Shown here piece after piece: positions 10,459 to 19,043 of a stretch of DNA of 63,240 nucleotides. The notes beneath the pieces are model-generated. The model saw only the letters and a program-made list of their open reading frames with translations, did not search any database and was not told where the DNA came from. The stretch lies in the NCBI RefSeq assembly GCF_000382225.1, contig NZ_KB907820.1, forward strand, positions 1 to 63,240, written 5' to 3'. Every line of letters starts with the position of its first letter. Position 1 is the stretch's first letter. The DNA is from Hymenobacter aerophilus DSM 13606 (GTDB lineage: Bacteria > Bacteroidota > Bacteroidia > Cytophagales > Hymenobacteraceae). The translations under genes were made by a program, and so were the position numbers.

Positions 10459-12303
10459 TTACATGGTGTATTTGCGGCCTTTGTTTTTCTCCTTGAGGTA
10501 GGCCATCAGCGGCTGAAAATACTCGACCATAGCGCGGGCCGAGAGGTCTTCGCCGGTTTTCTCCTTCAGCACCCTGCGCCAGTCCTTGCTGGCGCCGGGC
10601 CGCATGATGTCGGCCAGAAATGCGCCCACTTCCTTGCTGCCGTAGTAGTTGGTGGCGTGCGGGTCCTGGTGCAGAATCTGTTTGGCGATGTGGTCGTGGA
10701 GCTGGAACAGGATGACGTAGCTCAGGGCGTAGTCGTAGTACTGGGCCGGGTCGTCGTTGATGTGGGTTTTGGTGGCCGGGTCGAGGTACTGCTCGCCGCG
10801 GGCCGTAGCCGGCACGATGCCCTGGTACTGCTTGGTCAGCTCCCACCAGCGGGCGTTAAGCTGGTCGGCGGGCAGGTTGTCGGCGTAGAAGCTGTTTTCC
10901 CACTCGCTCATCACCCCCGAAGCAAACGGAATAAACACCACCGAGCCCAGCGCCTCTTTCAGCAAAGCCTGCATCTCGTCGGTTTTCACCTTGGGGTCAA
11001 TCAGCCCCAGCCCGGCCAGAAAGGGCTTCTGGCGGGCCGCCAGGCCCATCAGGGAACCCATGGCCTCGTGGTAGGCGCGGTTGGCGCCGCTGCGCAGCAG
11101 CACCGGCACCTCGGGGTTGGAGTAGCTGAGGTAGTAGTAGATGTGGCCCAGCTCGTGGTGGGTGGTTTCGTACCACTCGGTGTTGGGTTCCACGCTCATC
11201 AGGCTGCGCACGTCCTGCTCCAGGTTCATGTGCCAGGCCGAGGCGTGGTTGTTCTTCTTGTAGTCGGCCCCCTTGGGCAGCGGGTACAGGCTGGATTTCT
11301 GGTAGAACGAGGCCGGCAGGGCCGGGAAGCCCAGGCTCTGGTAGAAGCGCTCGGCCTGCTGCACTTCCCACTCGGCGCCCTTTTTGGCCAGCACCGGGTC
11401 GAGGTCGAGGCCTTTTACGTCCACCATGCTGCTCCAGTCTTGGCCCCAGCGGTTAGGCAGCCACGAGGCGGGCAGGTAGTCGGGCACCTGCTTCACGCCG
11501 TACTGCTTGGCAAGCTCGTAGCGGGCGTAGGTGTGCAGCTCGCGGTAGAGCGGGCGCAACTCCTGGTTGAGCTGGCGCACCAGCGTCATCATTTCCTCCC
11601 GGTTCAAACCGTAGTCGGAGGCCTGGTAGGTGAAGTAGTCGGGGTAGCCCAGGGCCTGCACGGTCTGGTTGCGCAGGTCGCGCAGGTTCAGCAGGCCGGG
11701 TTTCAGCGTGGGCCCGATTTCCTTGCTGGCGACCCAGATCTGCTCCCGCCGGGCCGGATTTTTCTCCTTGCGCAGCAGGTCGTCGAGGTCGTTGGTCGTC
11801 ACCGATTTGCCCTGATACTTGTAGTCGAAACCGTAAAGCTTCTCAGTCTGCTGGGCTTCGGCCTTGATGCGGGCCTTCACCACGTCGGCAATGGTCTGGG
11901 GCGAGTTGGCGGCGTTGTAGAGGGCCGTTTCGAGCTGCTTCACCTGCAGCTCGGTTAGTTCGGCCTTGTGCTCCAGCAGCTCGCGCAGGCGGGCAATGTT
12001 GGCGCTGGAGCCCGTGAAGGCCGCCAGCCTCTCGTTGGCGCGGGCCGTGGCGCCGGCGTTGGCCGTGTCGCCGGGCACGATGTGGGTGTTGGAGCGCCAC
12101 TCGGCCTCCGCCGAAGCCGTGTAAAGCTGCTGGTACTGGCCCGAGTAGTAGTTCAGGTAGGTTTCGGCCAGCGAAGGCCAGTGGGGCGCAGCGGCTTCGG
12201 GCTGGGCTTCGGGCGGAGTTGTGGCTACCGGAACCTGGGCAGTGGGGGCGCAGGCCGCCAGCAGGGCGGCGGCGGTCAGAACGGGAATAAAGGACTTTTT
12301 CAC
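10459..12303 (-). CDS. M2-family zinc metallopeptidase (ACE-like) lipoprotein
   Basis: A 614-residue peptidyl-dipeptidase of the angiotensin-converting-enzyme family. The N-terminus is a lipoprotein signal with lipobox LAAC, so it should be membrane-anchored outside the cytoplasm. The zinc motif HELGH is at residues 383-387, with a downstream glutamate in the EAMGSLMG segment as third ligand. The overall length matches bacterial M2 enzymes. A TACCTTGG element at 12343-12350 is a reasonable -7 sequence. A terminator follows the gene. A function in recycling or degrading oligopeptides in the periplasm is inferred from the family. Confidence 0.93.
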   Translation of the reverse strand: MKKSFIPVLTAAALLAACAPTAQVPVATTPPEAQPEAAAPHWPSLAETYLNYYSGQYQQLYTASAEAEWRSNTHIVPGDTANAGATARANERLAAFTGSSANIARLRELLEHKAELTELQVKQLETALYNAANSPQTIADVVKARIKAEAQQTEKLYGFDYKYQGKSVTTNDLDDLLRKEKNPARREQIWVASKEIGPTLKPGLLNLRDLRNQTVQALGYPDYFTYQASDYGLNREEMMTLVRQLNQELRPLYRELHTYARYELAKQYGVKQVPDYLPASWLPNRWGQDWSSMVDVKGLDLDPVLAKKGAEWEVQQAERFYQSLGFPALPASFYQKSSLYPLPKGADYKKNNHASAWHMNLEQDVRSLMSVEPNTEWYETTHHELGHIYYYLSYSNPEVPVLLRSGANRAYHEAMGSLMGLAARQKPFLAGLGLIDPKVKTDEMQALLKEALGSVVFIPFASGVMSEWENSFYADNLPADQLNARWWELTKQYQGIVPATARGEQYLDPATKTHINDDPAQYYDYALSYVILFQLHDHIAKQILHQDPHATNYYGSKEVGAFLADIMRPGASKDWRRVLKEKTGEDLSARAMVEYFQPLMAYLKEKNKGRKYTM

Positions 12304-12342
12304 GGGCGGGCTGGAAGTGGCGGAAGGGGTACGGTTGATTGG

Positions 12343-12350
12343 CCAAGGTA
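12343..12350 (-). promoter_or_regulatory. -7 element of the M2 peptidase gene (TACCTTGG)
   Basis: Near match to TAnnTTTG, 40 bases before the start at 12303. Confidence 0.4.
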
Positions 12351-12369
12351 CGCAACCTCCCGAAAAGCC

Positions 12370-13311
<942 letters not shown>

Positions 13312-13381
13312 GGCCCGCTAAACGGGCGCGAGCCGGTCCGGGTTGGCCGCCACGATGGTCGCCACGGCGTGCAGCCCGCAC

Positions 13382-13711
13382 CTACACATCCACGGCCAGC
13401 TGTTCGCGCAGCCGCTCACGCAGCAAGTCGACCAGTAGGTGGCTCATAAACTGAAATTTATCAGGGATGCGCAGGTTGATGACGCGCTTGCCGGCCAGCT
13501 CCTCCGGGAACTTCTGGCGCAGGATATCGGCGTGGCGGCGCTCCATCACCAGCACCACCTCGGCCCAGCCCAGGTGGCCGGCCGTAACGCGCACGCGGGC
13601 GCCCGGCTCGGTGCCGGCCGAGCGGGCCTGACAGGTAGGATGGTTGTCCAGCAGCCGTTCGGCCGTCAGGCTGCGCCAGCGGTTCTGGCTGCAGATAAAC
13701 AGCAGCTTCAG
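13382..13711 (-). CDS. Low-molecular-weight protein-tyrosine-phosphatase-like protein (CTG start)
   Basis: A 109-residue protein with the phosphatase loop CSQNRWRS (C7-X5-R13) directly after the first strand KLLFI, as in COG4551. An IPDK segment near residue 88 may supply the aspartate. No ATG, GTG or TTG gives this N-terminus. The only fitting codon is CTG (complement of 13709-13711), overlapping the TGA stop of the MFS gene as CTGA, in the manner of the common ATGA coupling. Most relatives begin MKxLFICSQN, so an ATG to CTG change or a sequencing error is possible. The open frame runs further upstream inside the transporter gene, but that part is a shadow. Confidence 0.75.
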   Translation of the reverse strand: MKLLFICSQNRWRSLTAERLLDNHPTCQARSAGTEPGARVRVTAGHLGWAEVVLVMERRHADILRQKFPEELAGKRVINLRIPDKFQFMSHLLVDLLRERLREQLAVDV

Positions 13712-15012
13712 GTGAAAACGGGCACTGCCGGAGCCGGGGCTACCGCTGCCGGCCGGTGGCCTTTGAGGCCGTACCACACAATGTAGGCGTAGCAAAGCAC
13801 CGGCAGCACGAAGGCCCAGCGCAGGCTGCTGCCATCGGCCACCATGCCAAACAGCAGCGGAATGATGGCCCCGCCCACAATGCCCACGTTCAGCAGGCCC
13901 GAGGCCTCCTCGGTGTGGCGGCCCAAATCGCGCACGGCCAGCGTGAAAATGGTGGCGAACATGATGGAGTTCATCAGCCCCACGGCCAGCAGGCTCCACA
14001 TGGCCAGCGCGCCGGTCGAGCTCACCGACAGCAGCACCAGCGCCACCGCGCCCAGCGCGTTGCCGGCCAGCAGCCGGCCCGGGTTGAACTTGTTGAGCAG
14101 GTAGGCGCCCAGAAACCGGCCCACCATCGCTCCGCCCCAGTACCAGGCCACCTTGTCGCCCGCCACTTTGGGCGTCAGGTTCATCACGTCGGGCAGGTGC
14201 AGGTACGAGACGATGTGCGAGCCGATGGCCACCTCGCCGCCCACGTAGGCGAAAATGCCCAGCACGCCGAACACGAGGTGGCGGTAGTGGTAGGCGCGGC
14301 GGCTCAGGTCCTCGGTTGCCGATTCGGCATGCGTGATTTTAGGCAGCCGGAGCAGGGCCAGCAGCAGGCTGATGAGCACCAGCACGGCCCCGATAGCCAG
14401 GTAGGGCGTCTGCACCGCCTTCACATCGATGGCCGCGGCCGAGGCGGCCGTGTCGAGGTCGGGCAGGTGCTTGAGGATGAGGGCCGAGCCCAGCAGCGGG
14501 GCCACCGTAGTGCCCAGCGAGTTGAAGGCCTGCGTGAGCGTGAGCCGGGCCGGGGCCGACGGGGCCGGGCCCAGAATGGCCACGTAGGGGTTGCCCGCCA
14601 CCTGCAGCAGCACCACGCCCGTGGCCAGCACGAACAGCGCGCCCAGAAACAGGCCGTAGCTGCGGCTGTCGGCGGCCGGGTAGAACAGGAACGCCCCGAG
14701 CGCGGCAATCAGAAAGCCCGCCAGCATGCCGCCCTTGTAGCCGATGCGCTGCACCAGCCGCCCGGCCGGAATGCCCATCACGAAGTAGGCCCCGAAAAAG
14801 CACAGGTTAATCAGGTTGGCCTGGGTGTAGCTGAGGCTGAAAATGGCCTTCAGGTAGGGAATCAGGATGTCGTTGAGACAGGTGATAAAGCCCATCATGA
14901 AGAACAGCACCGTCAGCGAGGCCAGAGCCGGGGTGTAGTTGGGTGTTTCGGTGCCGGGTGCGTTTGGGGAGGCCGCGGCGGGCAGCGGGGCAGACGTAAC
15001 AGGAGCGGCCAT
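13708..15012 (-). CDS. Sugar MFS transporter (FucP/GluP-like)
   Basis: A 434-residue, twelve-helix membrane protein. The opening (LTVLFFMMGFITCLNDILIPYLK) and the VAGNPYVAILG segment are characteristic of the fucose/glucose/galactose:proton symporter group. The start at 15012 places a short alanine/proline-rich cytoplasmic tail before the first helix; an upstream start at 15060 would add an unlikely extension. A TACTTTGG element at 15076-15083 could serve as -7 box. The phosphatase-like gene overlaps its stop by four bases, so the two are translated together. The sugar transported cannot be read from the sequence. Confidence 0.9.
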   Translation of the reverse strand: MAAPVTSAPLPAAASPNAPGTETPNYTPALASLTVLFFMMGFITCLNDILIPYLKAIFSLSYTQANLINLCFFGAYFVMGIPAGRLVQRIGYKGGMLAGFLIAALGAFLFYPAADSRSYGLFLGALFVLATGVVLLQVAGNPYVAILGPAPSAPARLTLTQAFNSLGTTVAPLLGSALILKHLPDLDTAASAAAIDVKAVQTPYLAIGAVLVLISLLLALLRLPKITHAESATEDLSRRAYHYRHLVFGVLGIFAYVGGEVAIGSHIVSYLHLPDVMNLTPKVAGDKVAWYWGGAMVGRFLGAYLLNKFNPGRLLAGNALGAVALVLLSVSSTGALAMWSLLAVGLMNSIMFATIFTLAVRDLGRHTEEASGLLNVGIVGGAIIPLLFGMVADGSSLRWAFVLPVLCYAYIVWYGLKGHRPAAVAPAPAVPVFT

Positions 15013-15198
15013 ATGCGGCGAGGGTGAGAAACGGTGGGCAGTTAAGCAGCAGAACCGCACGCACGGCTCCGCCTGCCAAAGTAGCAGATTTCGGCCGGAT
15101 ACCGGCTACATGTGCCTATGCTATACTTGTTTGCATCAGTATTGGCAAAAGCAGCATCATTGCACCGCCCGGCAACCAGTCGGCAACCCTGAAAACGA

Positions 15199-15243
15199 CT
15201 TCGCCCGCGCCGGCAGCCGGGGTGGCTGCCAGCGCGGGCGAAG
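15199..15243 (-). terminator. Strong hairpin downstream of the DEAD-box gene
   Basis: A 20-base near-perfect stem (CTTCGCCCGCGC and its complement outside, GGCAGCC inside) around a five-base loop. On the minus strand it is followed by TCGTTTTC, a weak T run. The rest of 15013-15268 holds no supported gene. Confidence 0.7.
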
Positions 15244-15268
15244 CGCGGCGGAAAGTGCGGTAGGAGCG

Positions 15269-16687
15269 CTAAGCCACCACCGATACGCGCACTTTGCGGC
15301 CTTTCACCTTGGTGCCGGCCAGGCGCTCGGCCACCAGCTGGGCCTGCTCGCGGGGCACGGCCACGTAGCTGTAGTAGTCGAATACCTCAATGTGGCCCAC
15401 CTCGTCGCGGGCCACGCCGCCCACGTTCACGAAGGCGCCAACTAGGTCGTGGGCGCTTACTTTATCCTTTTTACCGGCCGAAACGTGCAGCGTGACGTTC
15501 TCGGGGCGCGGGGCCTTGGGGGCGGCGGGTGGCAGCTTGGGCGCGTGCAGGGGCTTCCACTTGATGCCCGCGGCCACCGGCCATTTGCTTACGTGGGTCT
15601 TCTCTTTCTCGGTGGCCAGCAGGTGAGCCGTGCCGGCGGCCCCGGCGCGCGCCGTGCGGCCGGCGCGGTGCTGGAAACCGTCGGCCTTGTCGGGCGCGTC
15701 GTACTGCACCACCGTATCGAGCTGCGTTACGTCGATGCCGCGGGCGGCTACGTCGGTGGCCACCAGCACTTGGCTGGAGCCGTTGCGGAGTTTGAGCAGG
15801 GCTTTGTCGCGCTCGGGCTGGGGCATTTTGCCGTGCAGCACCTCGGCCGCCACGCCGCGGCCCACCAGAAAGCGCGTCAGCTCCATGCACCGGTCGCGGG
15901 TGTTGCAGAAGATGAGGGCGCGGCCGGTTTCGGGCAGGTTCAGCAGGTGCAGCAGCGCGGCGGGTTTCTGCTCGATGGGGCCCACGTGGCCGAGCAGCGT
16001 CAGGTTTTCGGGCAGCTCGTCGGTGTCCTGGCCGGCATTTACCACCCGCGGGCGGGTCAGGTTCTTGCGAATCAGCTCCACCACTTTGTCCGACATCGTG
16101 GCCGAGAACAGCAGCGTCTGGCGGCGGCGGGGCAGGCGCTTGATAATTTCCACCAGCTCGTCCTGAAAGCCCAGCTCCAGCAGCTTGTCGGCTTCGTCCA
16201 GAATCAGGGTTTTCAGCTGATTGGGGATGATGGAGCGCCGCTCGAAGTGGTCGAGCAGACGGCCGGGCGTCGCCACCACGATGTGCGGGGCCTGGGTAAG
16301 CGAGGCGGTTTCTTCGCGGAACGCGTGGCCGCCGTAGAAGGCTGCCACCCGCAGGTTGGGCAGGTACTTGCCCAGCTTTTTGAGGGCATCGCGCACCTGC
16401 AGGGCCAGCTCGCGGGCGGGTACCAGCACGATTACCTGCACGGCGTCCTGCTTTAAATCGAGCAACTGCAGCACCGAGAGGCCGTAGGCGGCGGTTTTGC
16501 CCGAGCCGGTGGGCGCCTGCCCGGCCACATCCTGCCCGGCCAGGGCCATGGGCACTACCTGCTCCTGCACGGGCGTGGGGGCCTCAAACTGCAGCTCGGC
16601 CAGCGCCTGCAGCAGCTCGGGCGCCAGGCCCAGGTCGGCGAAGGTGGCGGTAGTGGGGGCGGGGGTAATCGGTTCGGTCGGAGTCAT
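15269..16687 (-). CDS. DEAD-box RNA helicase with DbpA-type RNA-binding domain
   Basis: A 472-residue ATP-dependent RNA helicase. The ATG at 16687 follows a TACCTTTG -7 element at 16706-16713; an upstream open extension would start before the promoter. Motifs: Q motif near FADLGLAPELLQAL, Walker A APTGSGKT, DEAD in LDEADKLL, SAT, and HRAGRTARAG. The last 75 residues form the DbpA RNA-binding fold, which in E. coli targets 23S rRNA helix 92. A role in large-subunit maturation is therefore likely, but Bacteroidota have several such paralogues, so I give no symbol. Palindrome C lies upstream and a strong hairpin downstream. Confidence 0.9.
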   Translation of the reverse strand: MTPTEPITPAPTTATFADLGLAPELLQALAELQFEAPTPVQEQVVPMALAGQDVAGQAPTGSGKTAAYGLSVLQLLDLKQDAVQVIVLVPARELALQVRDALKKLGKYLPNLRVAAFYGGHAFREETASLTQAPHIVVATPGRLLDHFERRSIIPNQLKTLILDEADKLLELGFQDELVEIIKRLPRRRQTLLFSATMSDKVVELIRKNLTRPRVVNAGQDTDELPENLTLLGHVGPIEQKPAALLHLLNLPETGRALIFCNTRDRCMELTRFLVGRGVAAEVLHGKMPQPERDKALLKLRNGSSQVLVATDVAARGIDVTQLDTVVQYDAPDKADGFQHRAGRTARAGAAGTAHLLATEKEKTHVSKWPVAAGIKWKPLHAPKLPPAAPKAPRPENVTLHVSAGKKDKVSAHDLVGAFVNVGGVARDEVGHIEVFDYYSYVAVPREQAQLVAERLAGTKVKGRKVRVSVVA

Positions 16688-16705
16688 GGTCGGGGATTCA
16701 GCCGA

Positions 16706-16713
16706 CAAAGGTA
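16706..16713 (-). promoter_or_regulatory. -7 element of the DEAD-box helicase gene (TACCTTTG)
   Basis: Exact match to TAnnTTTG, 18 bases before the ATG at 16687. Confidence 0.7.
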
Positions 16714-16741
16714 CGGCTTTACGAGAGGGAACAACCAGAAG

Positions 16742-16871
16742 CGTTATTCTGAGCATGTGGCGCATGGAGCCAGGGACGAGGAATCTCGCGTGCCATAGTA
16801 ACTTCTAACGACTGGATTAGCGTTGCACGCGAGATTCTTCGACTACGGCTGCGCCTTCGCTCAGAATGACA
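16742..16871. repeat. Palindrome family copy C (degenerate)
   Basis: Outer GTTATTCTGAGC/GCTCAGAATGAC and inner GAATCTCGCGTGC/GCACGCGAGATTC are present, but the middle of the arms carries several mismatches. This is the most decayed copy of the ten. It lies between the YihY and DEAD-box genes, both on the minus strand. Confidence 0.85.
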
Positions 16872-16900
16872 CTTCTATTATCAACGGGCTCCGTACCGTT

Positions 16901-16949
16901 TCTCACTTCTCACTTCTCACTTCTCACTTCTCACTTCTCACTTCTCACT
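16901..16949. repeat. Heptamer array (TCTCACT) x7 at the end of the YihY gene
   Basis: Seven perfect copies of a 7-base unit in 49 bases. The YihY stop codon (complement of 16931-16933) lies inside the array, so its last residues (VRSEK) are encoded by repeat units. Loss or gain of units would change the C-terminus. Confidence 0.95.
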
Positions 16950-17890
16950 TCATCTTCCTCCACCACATCGACCAGCTTGTAGCGGACGGCCGATTTTTTG
17001 GGGCGGATGTCGAGGCCGGCGTGGTGGGTGTAGGCTTTGGTGAAGCAGGCGCCGAAGTAGAAAATCATGGCCGAATAGAACACGAACAGCAGCACCAGCA
17101 CAATGCTGGAGGCCGGCCCGTAGATGGGGCCCAGGTTGCGCGGCACCAGCAGCAGGCCCAGCACGCTTTCGCCCAGGCTGATGAGGCTGCCGGTGAGCAG
17201 GGCGCCCCGCCACACGGCCTTGCGGGGCACTTTGGCCGAGCTCAGGTTGCGAAACGTAACGCCGCACCAGCCCACAATAATCAGCAGTGAGAAGAACTTG
17301 TTGCCCGCTTCGAGCACCAGCTGGCTGAAGCTGGCGTCGAAATACTCGGCGTAGTGGGCCGCGAAGCCCAGGGCAGCATCCGACAGGAAGGCCAGCATCG
17401 AGAGCAGGCCCGTGGCCAGCAGCAGGCCCAGCGAGCGGGTCCGTTCCTTGAGCACGGTGCGCAACTGGCCGCTGCTGCGCCGCACCCGCACCTGCCATAT
17501 CTGGTTGAGCGAGTGCTGAATAACGCCGAACAGGGTGGTGGCGATGAACAGCAGAAACGCAAAGCCCAGCCACGTAACCAGCCGGCTGCGCTGCACATCG
17601 GTCACGTTGCGCAGAATCTGCTCGACCAGCCCGGCCGCCGAGGCGCCCAGCAGGTGCGAGAGTTTGGTGAGCAGCAGCACCCGCACCTGCGAGGCCGAAT
17701 ACAGGGAACCCAGCCCCTGGATGAGGATAATGACGATGGGCGGCAGGGCAAACGTGGCGAAGAAAGCCGTGGCCGCGCCCAGCCGCAGCGGGTCGTGGTA
17801 GCTGAACTCGCGGGCCGCCCGGCGCAGCAGCAGCCCAAAAACCACGAGCGGCCGACGGGCCAGGCGCAACGGAACAGGAGGAGGGGTCAT
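16931..17890 (-). CDS. YihY/virulence factor BrkB family membrane protein
   Basis: A 319-residue integral membrane protein of the UPF0761/BrkB family with about six helices. Typical segments are the FSYHDPLRLGAATAFFATFALP opening and the GPIYGPASSIVLVLLFVFYSAMIFYFGA region near residue 270. The length matches the family. The molecular role is unsettled; some members affect serum resistance or membrane physiology. The acidic cytoplasmic tail ends in residues encoded by a heptamer array. The gene is alone on the minus strand, and its upstream neighbour is the 21-bp tandem repeat region. Confidence 0.88.
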   Translation of the reverse strand: MTPPPVPLRLARRPLVVFGLLLRRAAREFSYHDPLRLGAATAFFATFALPPIVIILIQGLGSLYSASQVRVLLLTKLSHLLGASAAGLVEQILRNVTDVQRSRLVTWLGFAFLLFIATTLFGVIQHSLNQIWQVRVRRSSGQLRTVLKERTRSLGLLLATGLLSMLAFLSDAALGFAAHYAEYFDASFSQLVLEAGNKFFSLLIIVGWCGVTFRNLSSAKVPRKAVWRGALLTGSLISLGESVLGLLLVPRNLGPIYGPASSIVLVLLFVFYSAMIFYFGACFTKAYTHHAGLDIRPKKSAVRYKLVDVVEEDEVRSEK

Positions 17891-18043
17891 GGAGGGCGCC
17901 GGGGCGAAAGGCAGTCCGGACGGCGCCGGCTGCGGCGCGAAGATACGCGCACTACGGCCGGCGAATGGCGCGCTGGTAAACCGTTGTCAGGCAGTAGTTC
18001 CGTTGGGTAGAGACGAAAGCCCGGTATGAAAGAGAAAAGCGCG
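17891..18043. other. Intergenic segment before the 21-bp array
   Basis: Between the divergent YihY and DUF2062 genes. It should contain the YihY promoter, but I find no clean TAnnTTTG on the minus strand. No gene is supported. Confidence 0.4.
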
Positions 18044-18295
18044 GGACGTGTTTCGCTTTAGTCAGGACGTGTTTCATCCTGGTCAGGAGGTGTTTTGCAA
18101 CAGTCGGGACGTGTTTTCGATTAGTCGGGAAGTGTTTTGCTTTGGTCGCGAGGTGTTTTGCTTTGGGCGGGACGTGTTTCGCCTCAGTCGGGAGGTGTTT
18201 TAGATTAGCCGGAGGGTGTCTTGCGTTGGTTGGGAGGTGTTTCGCCTTGGTCGGAGGGTGTTTCGACGGAGTCGGGTGCCGTTTGGGGTTGATGG
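18044..18295. repeat. Degenerate 21-bp tandem repeat, 12 units
   Basis: Twelve uninterrupted units of exactly 21 bases (first unit 18044-18064, last 18275-18295). Positions 5-10 read GTGTTT in ten of twelve units, and most units end in GTCG or GTCA. The middle varies, so the array is old or under selection only at its core. Because 21 is a multiple of three, both strands have open frames giving seven-residue repeats, but neither has a convincing start codon. The array ends 55 bases before the DUF2062 -7 element. Confidence 0.93.
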
Positions 18296-18350
18296 GCAGA
18301 GCGAATTATAACTGCGTGACGAGCCTGTCAGGTTCGGCTCCGACTCGGCT

Positions 18351-18358
18351 TATCTTTG
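18351..18358 (+). promoter_or_regulatory. -7 element of the DUF2062 gene (TATCTTTG)
   Basis: Exact match to TAnnTTTG. It excludes the TTG at 18356 as a start codon and points to the GTG at 18416. Confidence 0.7.
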
Positions 18359-18415
18359 CCAACCGGGCCATCGGCGAGCAAGCCGCCAGGCCCGGTTGCC
18401 TTTACGTTGACTGCC

Positions 18416-18943
18416 GTGTCTGAACCCTCTTTGCCGCCGCCCGCCACACCTGCGCCCCGTAGCTGGTGGCAGCGCCGCCTCCTCGACCCGCTGCTGGGGC
18501 TGCTGCGCCAGGGCCTTACGCCACACCAGCTGGCCCTGACGGTGGTGCTGGGCACGGCCTGCGGCACCATTCCGGTGCTGGGCCTGACCACGCTCACGGC
18601 CACGGCGGCGGCATTGCGCCTGCGCCTGAACGTGGCCGCCGCCCTGCTCATTGCCCACCTCTGGAGCCCGGTGCAGCTGCTGCTCATCATTCCGCTGCTG
18701 CGCCAGGGCGCGCTGCTCTGGGGCGACGATGCGCCCGAACTCACCCTCGACAAACTGCGCTACCTGCTGGCCCACGACTGGTTGGCGGCGCTGCAACTGC
18801 TCTGGCACGCCATCCTGGGCGCGTTGCTGCTCTGGGCTGGCGCGTTTCTGGTGCTGGGGCCGGTGCTGTACTTCGCCCTGCGCCCGCTGCTGGCCCGCTT
18901 CATGCAAAAAACCAATCAGCCCGAACAAAGCGAAACAGCCTGA
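18416..18943 (+). CDS. DUF2062 membrane protein
   Basis: A 175-residue membrane protein. The GTG at 18416 is chosen because the longer open frame would begin inside the -7 element. After a proline-rich tail, the DUF2062 core starts with LLRQGLTPHQLALTVVLGTACGTIPVLG and contains three or four hydrophobic helices. The family often occurs alone or fused to glycosyltransferases and has no proven function. The upstream 21-bp array could influence its expression. The gene converges on SseB with a TCTAAGC heptamer array between them. Confidence 0.85.
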   Translation: MSEPSLPPPATPAPRSWWQRRLLDPLLGLLRQGLTPHQLALTVVLGTACGTIPVLGLTTLTATAAALRLRLNVAAALLIAHLWSPVQLLLIIPLLRQGALLWGDDAPELTLDKLRYLLAHDWLAALQLLWHAILGALLLWAGAFLVLGPVLYFALRPLLARFMQKTNQPEQSETA

Positions 18944-19001
18944 ACGGCCTCGCCAGAAAGGCCAAAAAAAGAACGCCACCCCTTGCGGAATGACGTTCCT
19001 C

Positions 19002-19043
19002 TCTAAGATCTAAGATCTAAGCTCTAAGCTCTAAGCTCTAAGC
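19002..19043. repeat. Heptamer array (TCTAAGM) x6 at the end of sseB-like gene
   Basis: Two TCTAAGA and four TCTAAGC units. The stop codon of the SseB-like gene (complement of 19038-19040) is inside the last unit. The same heptamer, also six units and in the same orientation, ends the E2 gene at 58415-58456. Confidence 0.95.

Noticed and set aside
13712..13999. Upstream extension of the phosphatase-like frame
   Set aside because: It lies wholly inside the MFS gene in another frame, and the family starts at the KLLFICSQN strand.
18044..18295. 21-bp array considered as a CRISPR
   Set aside because: Units are directly adjacent and degenerate, without unique spacers of constant length, and no cas gene is nearby.
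18356..18415. Longer N-terminus for the DUF2062 protein
   Set aside because: Its TTG start is inside the TATCTTTG promoter element.
18142..18423. Plus-strand reading frame of seven-residue CFALVGR-like repeats
   Set aside because: It arises because the repeat unit is 21 bases. The opposite strand is also open, there is no good start codon or ribosome-binding region, and the frame runs over the DUF2062 promoter.
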